Positions 25,486 to 32,170 of a DNA stretch of 64,000 nt are shown in pieces. Origin of the DNA: DASYKS01 sp031404815 (GTDB lineage: Bacteria; Acidobacteriota; Thermoanaerobaculia; Multivoradales; UBA5704). Position 1 is the first letter of the stretch; each line of letters starts with the position of its first letter. Below the pieces are notes generated by a model, which had not been told where the DNA came from, ran no database searches, and saw nothing but the letters and a program-made list of their open reading frames with translations. The position numbers and the translations under genes were made by a program. The stretch covers positions 62,001 through 126,000 of the forward strand of contig JANNIH010000154.1 in the NCBI GenBank assembly GCA_031404815.1, written 5' to 3'.

Positions 25486-27612
25486 CTACGGGTGCGCGAT
25501 AACCAACAGGGTCGGCACGCGGCGCAGGGCGCAGTCGAGCGCTTGGTCCAAATTCTCCGGATCGAGGGCGGCAAAGCTTTCGTCGAGGATCACGGTCGGG
25601 GCACCTTGGAGCAGCGCGCGCGCCATGTAGAGGCGGCTGCGTTCACCGTGGGAGAGCTGCCAGCCCGATTCGCCGACGATCTGCTGGAGGCCCGAGGGCA
25701 TGCGGGCGAGAAGATCGCCGAGCCCGAGCTCCTGGCAAACCTCTCGAGCTTCGGCGAGATCGGCGGCACTCGGTGGCCACGGGCGGCCGAGCAGGAGATT
25801 GAACGCGAGGGTCTCGGTGAACACGTGGTTCTCATGGAATTGCGGCGCGAGCGCCACCTGGCGCCGCCAGGCTTCGGGTCCGAGACTGTTGCGATCCAGA
25901 CCATCGACCAGGATCAACCCCGAGCGCGGAGCGGCAAGTCCCGCGAGAAGCGCAGCGAGCGTCGACTTGCCGGAACCCGAGGAACCTTCGATCAGTACCC
26001 GCGCGCCCGGCTCGACGCACAGCTGGCAGCGCTCGAGAACTGCGTGGTCGCGTGCGGGATGGCAAAACGAGAGGTCGACCGCTTCGAGCAGCGCTCCGGT
26101 GGCGCCCGGGCGAGGGCCGAGGGCCGAGAGGGCGGCAGGGGCGATCTCGCTGCGCCGAGCGGCGTGGAACAGGGTGCCGGCTTCCCGCCAGGCGATCCAC
26201 GCACCCGCCAGGTGCGAGAGGCCTTCGGCGAGCTTCCCGAAGCCGCGATAGGCGGTGAGCGTCGCCACGACGCTCAGGGCCAGCCGACCCCGAGAGCTGT
26301 CGGCGGCAAGGAAACCGGGCAGCAGGCCGACCAAGCCGAGAACCAGCCAACCCCGCGGAACCGCGCTGACCAGCCAGGCCTTCACCCGGTCGAAACGCCG
26401 GGACGCTTCGTGATAGGGAGCAAGCAGCCGATCCTCTCCATCGTGCCATCGCTCGCGATCCTCCTGCGCCAAGCGGGTGCGATGGCCGACCAGGCCGTCG
26501 ATCAGGTCGTGCGTCAACCGGAGCCGGCTCACGGTCCAGGCGTACCGGAGGTGGAGCAACCGGCCACCGAGCACCAGGCAGAGCAGGCACCAGAGCGCCA
26601 GGAGCCCACCGTGCATCGGGCCGCCGGCGCCGAAACCGAGGGCCGTGCCCGAAAGGGCGAGCTCAATGCCTCCGGCCAAGGCGAGGAAGCCGCCGTTGCG
26701 GGTGAGGGCCTCTAGGTCCTCGCATTCGAGAACGCGGCTCAGAAAGCGGCCGGCCCCTTGACCACGCACCTCCTCCGAGGAGAGCTCCAGGCTGCCTACG
26801 AGCAACCGCCGCTTGAGCAGGGCACCGAACCCGACCGCCAAGCGCGCCATGGCCCACACTCCGGCGACGCGGAAGGGGATTCCGCCCAACAGCAGCAGAC
26901 CCCAGGCGACCAGCGCATCGGGCACCAGGTGCCCGGACAAAACGCCCACACCCAAAGCCCACCAGGCACCGAGGAGCAAGAGGTAGCCCATCAGGTAGGT
27001 TCCGACGAAACCGGCGAGGGCGCGATCCAGGCCGGCCCGGCGCATCTGGCGCGGGAAGCTGCTGCCGGGGGGCAGGCGCAGCAGGTGAAGGTTGCCGAGC
27101 CGCACCCCGGCGAGTCGCTCGGCGAGCAGAACGCGGCGCGCGCGGCGACGGCGACGCCCCTGCGCTCCCGAGCTGTCCAGCAGACCGTCCACGGTGCCGG
27201 TCACGCTCGACTCACACGTCGAGGCCCAGAGGTCCGCAACCGGTTCGACGGCGATGCGGAGGACTCGCCCCCCGGGCGTCAAGATTCGCAACCGACGACC
27301 GCTGCGACCGACCAGCGCGAGGACACCGCCCGCGGGGAGACCGAGGAGAGCGGGACCACCGCCGAGAAGCGCCGACTCCCGGCCCGCGTAGGAGGCTTCC
27401 ACGGCCTCTGCTTCCAGCCCCAAGCCGGCGGCGGCACGGGCCAGCCACCCGTCCAGCGGGGCTCCCGCGTCTCCTGGAGTGGCCGGGGGGGTGGTCTCGA
27501 GCGCTCGGCCGGCCGACTGCCAATGGAGATGGACCGCCAGGGCCGCCAACGCCTCTGCGGCCTGATGCCGCGGCCACGCGAAATCCGGGCCGGGATCGCG
27601 GCGTTCAATCAC
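25486..27612 (-). CDS. ABC exporter 2 of the micropeptide locus (permease-ATPase, no peptidase domain)
   Basis: A 708-residue half-transporter. Residues 1-190 form a variable N-terminal domain. It resembles the leader region of the second ABC protein in NHLM-type bacteriocin export systems, but I see no clear cyclic-nucleotide motif. Several membrane helices span about 195-470. The ATPase domain (about 510-708) has Walker A IEGSSGSGKSTL, signature LSHGERSRLYMARAL and Walker B PTVILDESFAALD. It overlaps the C39-ABC gene by 8 bp, so it is cotranscribed. It may form a heterodimer with that protein or transport a second form of the peptides. Confidence 0.8.
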   Translation of the reverse strand: MIERRDPGPDFAWPRHQAAEALAALAVHLHWQSAGRALETTPPATPGDAGAPLDGWLARAAAGLGLEAEAVEASYAGRESALLGGGPALLGLPAGGVLALVGRSGRRLRILTPGGRVLRIAVEPVADLWASTCESSVTGTVDGLLDSSGAQGRRRRRARRVLLAERLAGVRLGNLHLLRLPPGSSFPRQMRRAGLDRALAGFVGTYLMGYLLLLGAWWALGVGVLSGHLVPDALVAWGLLLLGGIPFRVAGVWAMARLAVGFGALLKRRLLVGSLELSSEEVRGQGAGRFLSRVLECEDLEALTRNGGFLALAGGIELALSGTALGFGAGGPMHGGLLALWCLLCLVLGGRLLHLRYAWTVSRLRLTHDLIDGLVGHRTRLAQEDRERWHDGEDRLLAPYHEASRRFDRVKAWLVSAVPRGWLVLGLVGLLPGFLAADSSRGRLALSVVATLTAYRGFGKLAEGLSHLAGAWIAWREAGTLFHAARRSEIAPAALSALGPRPGATGALLEAVDLSFCHPARDHAVLERCQLCVEPGARVLIEGSSGSGKSTLAALLAGLAAPRSGLILVDGLDRNSLGPEAWRRQVALAPQFHENHVFTETLAFNLLLGRPWPPSAADLAEAREVCQELGLGDLLARMPSGLQQIVGESGWQLSHGERSRLYMARALLQGAPTVILDESFAALDPENLDQALDCALRRVPTLLVIAHP

Positions 27613-30292
27613 CGCCCGCCTCCTCGAGCCGGCCCTCGTGCATCACCAGGCGGCGCCACCCAGAGCCCTCCGAGAACCGGCGCCGCACGGCCTGCTCACG
27701 ATCCAGCAGAGCGCGGTAGAGCGAGTCGGGCCGAGCGGCCAGCTCGGCGGGGCGGGCCTGCTCGGCGATCCTCCCACCTTCGATCACCACCACCCGGTCG
27801 AAATCCCGAGTGGTCTCGAGGTCATGGGTGATGCACAACAGGGTGGCCCCCGGCCACCACCGCCGCGCCCGTCGGAGCAACCTTTCGCGTGCCGCGCGGT
27901 CGAGGCCGCGAAACGGTTCGTCGAGGATCACCAGCCGCGCGTCGTGGCGCAGGAACGCCCGGGCGAGACGCACCCGCTGCCCCTCGCCACCCGAAACCAG
28001 GGCTCCCCCCTCTCCGAGCGGCGTCTGCAAGCCGAGGGGCAGCTGTTGAAGCAGCGAACGCAACTCGGCCGCCGCCAACGCTTCCCGGACCCGGCCGACC
28101 GCTTCGGGGCGCGCCCCATAGAGGAGGTTGTCGAGCAGCGGCAGGTTCCACAGCTGAATCTCCGGATCGACCCACGCGGTCTCCCGGCGCAGCCGGCTCA
28201 GGCGCTCGGCGTCGAGCGGCGCGCCGTCCACCCGAATCTCTCCGGCGGCCGGCGCGTGCCAGCCGAGCAGCAGGCCGACCAGCGAGGACTTGCCCGCGCC
28301 CGAGCGGCCGACCAGCGCGAGGTGCTCGCCGGGCGCGACCGACAGCTCGATCTGATCGAGCAGGGTGCGGCCCGCGGCCACCACCCTCACCCCAACGAAA
28401 TCGAGAGCCACGCCGACCGCCACAGCGGCGGGCGGAGCGGTACCCTGGCCGGATTCCACGGTCTCTTCTTCGGCGGCGCCGAGCGGTTCGAGCAGGCGCC
28501 GGGCGGCGTTGCGCAACGCCGGCAGCTGCCGGACCGCGAGGTCCAGCTCCTGCCCGAGCATCTGCATCTGGATCGCCCAGAAACAGAGCAGCAGAGCGCT
28601 GCCGAGACCTGCCGAGCCCGCGAGATGGCGGGCCACGATCCACACCGCCAAGCCGTACCCCGCCAGCGCCTGGAGAACGTCGAGCAGGACCATCAGCCGC
28701 TCTCGGCGCAGCCCGGCGCGCAGCCACTCGACCACCAGACTCTCCTGCTCGCGACGCAGCGCGGGGCCGGCACCGTGATGGCGGGCCGGCACCATCCCGA
28801 GCAGGGCATCGAGCGAGAAGCGACTGAGCGAGCCCGCGTGGTTGCGCTGCCGTAGGTCGCGTTCGGCGAGCGCCGGCTGGAGGGCGAGCGGCAGGGCCAA
28901 GGCGAGAGCGGCGGAGAGGAAGGCGAGGGGCGCCACCGCTGGATCGAGCCAGGCGATCGCCAGGGCGGTCGCGGCGAGCTGAACGGTGAGCCGAAGGATG
29001 TTGCCCAGCAGCTCGGGCAGCTGGCGCAGGCGGAAAACACTGTGGCAGCGCTCGGCCATGTCGGAGCGCAGGCGACTGCGAAAGTAGCGATCGCCGAGCC
29101 GCGCCAGGCGCTCCGACAGGTGCAGGCGCATACGGATCTCCAACCGCCGGCCGAGACCGAGGAAGCGCGCGGTGAGCCCGAGTTCGAGGGCGAGCAAGAG
29201 GGCGAGGAAACCCGCGACCGCGAGGAACGCGAACACGCGCTGCTCGACCGCGGCCAGTTTGGGCAACAGATCGAGCAGGCCGCGGAACAGCAGGGCTTCC
29301 AACGCGAGGCTAGAAGAAGAGACGGCGACCGCCCAGAGCAGCGCGACCGGCCGGAGCGCGGGGCGGAGCGTGGCGTCCGCGCGGAGGAGAGCCAGCAGCT
29401 CGCGTAGCGGGTGCACCGTGGGCTGCGCCACGGCGGTCGCGAGATCGGGCGAGAGCCCCGCCGCGCCGAAAATCTCCACGGGATCGCCACGCCGACCTCC
29501 GAAGCGGACCAGCACCGCGCCCTCCAGGTCGAGCTCGGTCGCGTCCCGGCCACCGATCGGCCGCACCGACCAGAGGGTCGCCGGCAACACCTCCCGCTCT
29601 TCCGCCTCGCCCGCCCGCGCGGCGCCGAGCAGCGCGGCGAGCAGGCCCCCGATCTCGCGACCGCGCAACGCTCGTGCCCGTTGCAACGAACCCGCCAGGC
29701 GGAGAGCCGCATCGAGCGCCGCGAACGGGTGCCAGCCCGGCTCGGAGGCCGCCTGGTCGAGGAGCGCGCGGCTCTCCGTCCGCGTCAGGCCGAGACGGTC
29801 GCAACGGGCGGCGAACAGGGTGAGCCCTTCCTCCGACCCGGCCCAATCGCGCCATGCGGCCGCGGGAACCCGCAGGGTATGGCGAAAGGTCGTTTCGAGC
29901 AGCTCGGCGAGAGGCAGCCAGCGCCGCCCCGTGGCCGGGTCCATCACTTGGACCCAAGACCCATGGCGCCGCCACGCCACGACGAAATGGGTCACCCCGA
30001 GCGGGTTGGCCACCACCAGCAAACAGGGGAACGCCCGGGCCGGGGCGAGGGCGATATGATCGAGCGGCAGCATGACCTGCTCGGCGGCGAAGCCGAGCTT
30101 CACCGCGACCTGCTCGAGAGTATCGATCGAAGTGCCGTCGAGGTCGGTTTGGCAGGCCTCACGCAGGCGGTCGTAGCTGACCGCCAGGCCGAAGCCTTCG
30201 AATAAGCACTTGAGCGCGGCCGGCCCACAATCCATCGCCGAGCTCTGCACCACCTCCGGGGCCAGGAAACGACGCGGGCTCGCCGCCTTCAT
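27605..30292 (-). CDS. C39 peptidase-containing ABC exporter (PCAT/NHLM type)
   Basis: An 895-residue protein that should cleave the leader of a peptide substrate and export the remainder. The N-terminal C39 domain (residues about 10-140) has all catalytic parts: the oxyanion Gln and Cys in QSSAMDCGPAALK, the His in VTHFVVAW, and the Asp in MDPATGR. A linker domain, then about six membrane helices (340-620), precede an ATPase with Walker A VGRSGAGKSSL, signature LVSGGEGQRVRLA and Walker B RLVILDEPFRGLD. The start at 30292 shares ATGA with the HlyD stop. The longer upstream frame is only the shadow of hlyD. Confidence 0.9.
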   Translation of the reverse strand: MKAASPRRFLAPEVVQSSAMDCGPAALKCLFEGFGLAVSYDRLREACQTDLDGTSIDTLEQVAVKLGFAAEQVMLPLDHIALAPARAFPCLLVVANPLGVTHFVVAWRRHGSWVQVMDPATGRRWLPLAELLETTFRHTLRVPAAAWRDWAGSEEGLTLFAARCDRLGLTRTESRALLDQAASEPGWHPFAALDAALRLAGSLQRARALRGREIGGLLAALLGAARAGEAEEREVLPATLWSVRPIGGRDATELDLEGAVLVRFGGRRGDPVEIFGAAGLSPDLATAVAQPTVHPLRELLALLRADATLRPALRPVALLWAVAVSSSSLALEALLFRGLLDLLPKLAAVEQRVFAFLAVAGFLALLLALELGLTARFLGLGRRLEIRMRLHLSERLARLGDRYFRSRLRSDMAERCHSVFRLRQLPELLGNILRLTVQLAATALAIAWLDPAVAPLAFLSAALALALPLALQPALAERDLRQRNHAGSLSRFSLDALLGMVPARHHGAGPALRREQESLVVEWLRAGLRRERLMVLLDVLQALAGYGLAVWIVARHLAGSAGLGSALLLCFWAIQMQMLGQELDLAVRQLPALRNAARRLLEPLGAAEEETVESGQGTAPPAAVAVGVALDFVGVRVVAAGRTLLDQIELSVAPGEHLALVGRSGAGKSSLVGLLLGWHAPAAGEIRVDGAPLDAERLSRLRRETAWVDPEIQLWNLPLLDNLLYGARPEAVGRVREALAAAELRSLLQQLPLGLQTPLGEGGALVSGGEGQRVRLARAFLRHDARLVILDEPFRGLDRAARERLLRRARRWWPGATLLCITHDLETTRDFDRVVVIEGGRIAEQARPAELAARPDSLYRALLDREQAVRRRFSEGSGWRRLVMHEGRLEEAGGD

Positions 30293-31455
30293 CGGACCTC
30301 GCCCGCCCCCGAGACCGATGGCGCAACCCGGCGGCCGAGGGAGCGCAGCAGGAGCGACAGAGGCGACAGGCGCTCCGTCTCGATCAGCACGGTGCCGGTC
30401 CAGCCATGCTCGAGCCGAAGGCGTGAGGGAAGTAGCGCGAGGTCGACTCGGATCTTGCCGTCGCGCAGCTCGTTCGCCACCTGTTCGACGCGCGCCGACA
30501 CCACTCCGGCCTCGGGCCAGGGGAAGGCATCGAGCCGCAGCTCGGCCGTCTGGCCGGGCCGGATGCGGCCGAGCGCGCCCGCGGGAAACTCTCCGCGCAC
30601 CCGTAGGGCACCGTCCGGGACCAACACGCCGATCCGCTCGCCGGCCACCAGAAGGGCGCCCGGCGCAAGCGCGGCCAGCTCGCCGATCCGGCCTGCGGCG
30701 GGGGCCCGCAGCGTTCGCCACCGCCCCTCGGCCACCAGTCGTACAACCGCCTGAGATCGCGCTTCGAGGTCTCCCCGGCGCTCGGCGATTTGGCGCTCCA
30801 TCTCTGCGCGCCCGGCGGCGCGATCAGCCGTTTCTCGCACCCTCTCTTCCGGCACCCGCCGCTCGGCGAGCCGCGCCTCCCGGGCCTGGCCCGCCCGGCG
30901 CTCGGCCTCGGCGCGAGCGGCATCCACCTGCTCGGGCGAGACGACGCCCTCCCGCGCCAACCTCTCCAGTCGTTGCAACCGCTCGGCAGCCTCGTCCGCC
31001 GCCGCCGCCGCGCCGCGACTCTGTTCCGTCGCCTGAGCCCGCGAAAGGTCGAAGGAGCGCCGACCGGCTTCGTCGCCTGGGATTCTGGCGGCGCGCGCCT
31101 CTTCGAGGGCCGCGAGCTGCTGAATTTCGGCTTCGAGCAGCGCCCGCGCCTCAGCCAGCCGATGAAACTCAACCTCGGCGTCGAGCTCGGCCAAGAGATC
31201 CCCCGCCGCAACCCGTTGGCCCACACGCACGGCCAGGCGCCGCAGTCGGCCGCCCACGGGAGCTGCGATCGGCACGGCGGCGCGACCCGATTCGACGCGC
31301 GCCTGCTCGCTCGTGGCGTAGATCGGCAAGCGGGCTCGAACGCACCAGACGCCCCAGACCAAGAGCAGCAGGGCGCACATCGGCGGGACCGAACGGCCAA
31401 GAAGATCGCGCTCGGCGCGCAAGCATCGGAGGGTGGACGAAAAGGGCTGGGACAT
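30289..31455 (-). CDS. HlyD-family adaptor of the micropeptide exporter
   Basis: A 388-residue periplasmic adaptor (membrane fusion protein). It has one N-terminal membrane helix (residues about 25-42, ALLLLVWGVWCV), a split biotinyl-lipoyl domain (VPIAAPVGGRLRRLAVRVGQ ... RTLRAPAAGRIGELAALAPG), and a long Ala/Arg/Glu-rich coiled-coil hairpin between them (about 100-220). A beta-barrel domain ends the protein. It connects the inner-membrane exporter to the outside. I chose the ATG at 31455 (MSQPFSSTLRC); a GTG at 31512 would add 19 residues and is less likely. It follows the last micro-ORF by 80 bp. Confidence 0.85.
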   Translation of the reverse strand: MSQPFSSTLRCLRAERDLLGRSVPPMCALLLLVWGVWCVRARLPIYATSEQARVESGRAAVPIAAPVGGRLRRLAVRVGQRVAAGDLLAELDAEVEFHRLAEARALLEAEIQQLAALEEARAARIPGDEAGRRSFDLSRAQATEQSRGAAAAADEAAERLQRLERLAREGVVSPEQVDAARAEAERRAGQAREARLAERRVPEERVRETADRAAGRAEMERQIAERRGDLEARSQAVVRLVAEGRWRTLRAPAAGRIGELAALAPGALLVAGERIGVLVPDGALRVRGEFPAGALGRIRPGQTAELRLDAFPWPEAGVVSARVEQVANELRDGKIRVDLALLPSRLRLEHGWTGTVLIETERLSPLSLLLRSLGRRVAPSVSGAGEVR

Positions 31456-31535
31456 GGGGTGGAGGCTACGGGTGTGCTCCGCGGGGCAGCCCTCAGGAGG
31501 CCCCGCGGGCACGAGTCCGGCGGCGAACAGCCCGC

Positions 31536-31595
31536 CTAGCCGATGATGACGATTTGGGCTCGTGCGCCTGCCTGGAGGTGCGTCTGTACGGTCAT
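31536..31595 (-). CDS. micropeptide 5 of a five-copy array
   Basis: Nineteen codons and a TAG: MTVQTHLQAGARAQIVIIG. The ribosome binding site GAAAGGAGACGCCGC directly precedes the ATG. It is the last copy before hlyD and the only one with an IVII tail. Confidence 0.85.
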   Translation of the reverse strand: MTVQTHLQAGARAQIVIIG

Positions 31596-31614
31596 GCGGC
31601 GTCTCCTTTCGCGA

Positions 31615-31674
31615 CTAGCCGACGATGATGATTTGGGATCGTGCGCCTGCTTGGAGGTGGGTCTGTACGGTCAT
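31615..31674 (-). CDS. micropeptide 4 of a five-copy array
   Basis: Nineteen codons and a TAG: MTVQTHLQAGARSQIIIVG. The spacer before it is 18 bases (19 elsewhere) and carries AAAAAGGAGACACCGC. Ser replaces Ala at position 13. Confidence 0.85.
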   Translation of the reverse strand: MTVQTHLQAGARSQIIIVG

Positions 31675-31692
31675 GCGGTGTCTCCTTTTTGA

Positions 31693-31752
31693 CTAGCCGA
31701 CGATGATGACTTGGCCTCGCGCTCCGGCCTGAAGGTGGGTCTGTACTGTCAT
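31693..31752 (-). CDS. micropeptide 3 of a five-copy array
   Basis: Nineteen codons and a TAG: MTVQTHLQAGARGQVIIVG. It is preceded by GAAAGGAGACACCGC. The Thr2 codon (ACA) and the Leu/Gln/Ala/Gly codons (CTT CAG GCC GGA) differ from micropeptide 1 without changing the protein. Confidence 0.85.
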   Translation of the reverse strand: MTVQTHLQAGARGQVIIVG

Positions 31753-31771
31753 GCGGTGTCTCCTTTCGCGA

Positions 31772-31831
31772 CTAGCCGACGATAATGACGGAGGCTCGCG
31801 ATCCGGCCTGAAGGTGCGTCTGTACGGTCAT
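31772..31831 (-). CDS. micropeptide 2 of a five-copy array
   Basis: Nineteen codons and a TAG: MTVQTHLQAGSRASVIIVG. It is preceded by GAAAGGAGCCACCAC. It is the most divergent copy (Ser at 11 and 14), yet residues 1-10 are unchanged. Confidence 0.85.
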   Translation of the reverse strand: MTVQTHLQAGSRASVIIVG

Positions 31832-31850
31832 GTGGTGGCTCCTTTCGCGA

Positions 31851-31910
31851 CTAGCCGACGACGATGATTTGGGCTCGTGCGCCTGCTTGGAGATGGGTCT
31901 GAACGGTCAT
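31851..31910 (-). CDS. micropeptide 1 of a five-copy array
   Basis: Nineteen codons and a TAG: MTVQTHLQAGARAQIIVVG. AAAAGGAGACACCAC precedes the ATG. Residues 1-10 (MTVQTHLQAG) are identical in all five copies; the tail is [AS]-R-x-[QS] plus four Ile/Val and a final Gly. Starts are 79, 79, 78 and 79 bases apart. That is not a multiple of three, so this is not a misread polyprotein. A C39 peptidase could cut after Ala9-Gly10, where Leu sits at -4 as in double-glycine leaders, releasing a nine-residue hydrophobic peptide. A signalling or antimicrobial role is inferred only. I recognise no homolog. Confidence 0.87.
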   Translation of the reverse strand: MTVQTHLQAGARAQIIVVG

Positions 31911-32023
31911 GTGGTGTCTCCTTTTGAAGGTTCCCCGAGCCGGCGGTTCGCCCCCCGGCGCGGGCCTGAGGCCGCGGGGCTTGCGCGTAGCTCAGAGGCA
32001 GGAATTGCCGCTTCCTCTCCTGC

Positions 32024-32038
32024 GCAACCGACGTGCCA
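32024..32038 (-). promoter_or_regulatory. sigma-54 promoter of the micro-ORF/export operon
   Basis: Minus-strand TGGCACGTCGGTTGC is a near-perfect -24/-12 element (consensus TGGCAC-N5-TTGC). It lies 113 bp upstream of micropeptide 1 and about 135 bp after the CHAT gene. It implies transcription by RNA polymerase with RpoN and an enhancer-binding activator. Confidence 0.75.
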
Positions 32039-32066
32039 CCCGCCATGGCGCGGGGAATCCGCAGCA

Positions 32067-32152
32067 AGAGAAGGGTCTTCTCTCGCGCGGGGCGGCCCGA
32101 ACGTTTCATTCTTGGCACACTCCGCGGCGCGGTCTGTTCCGTTTTCGGAACA
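32067..32152 (-). promoter_or_regulatory. inverted repeats upstream of the sigma-54 promoter
   Basis: Two dyads: AGAGAAG-GGT-CTTCTCT (32067-32083) and TGTTCCG-TTTT-CGGAACA (32135-32152). They lie about 30 and 100 bp upstream of the -24 box, in the range used by enhancer-binding proteins. The distal hairpin begins 19 bp before the CHAT stop region on this strand and might instead serve as a weak terminator. The box GACCGCGCCG (32125-32134, minus reading) abuts it and recurs at 25452. Confidence 0.5.
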
Positions 32153-32170
32153 CCAGCCGAGCCCCGCCCG

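Noticed and set aside
27605..30721. A 1,038-codon frame for the C39-ABC gene starting far upstream
   Set aside because: The first 143 codons overlap hlyD and are Arg/Pro-rich shadow. The ATG at 30292, overlapping the hlyD stop, directly precedes the C39 domain.
31536..31910. The 79-bp array as a CRISPR or simple noncoding tandem repeat
   Set aside because: There are no constant repeat plus unrelated spacer units. Conservation follows codons and ribosome binding sites, and variation is concentrated at the tail codons and synonymous positions.
31536..31910. The micro-ORFs as pieces of one polyprotein broken by errors
   Set aside because: Spacing of 79 and 78 bases is not a multiple of three, every copy ends in TAG, and every copy has its own ribosome binding site.
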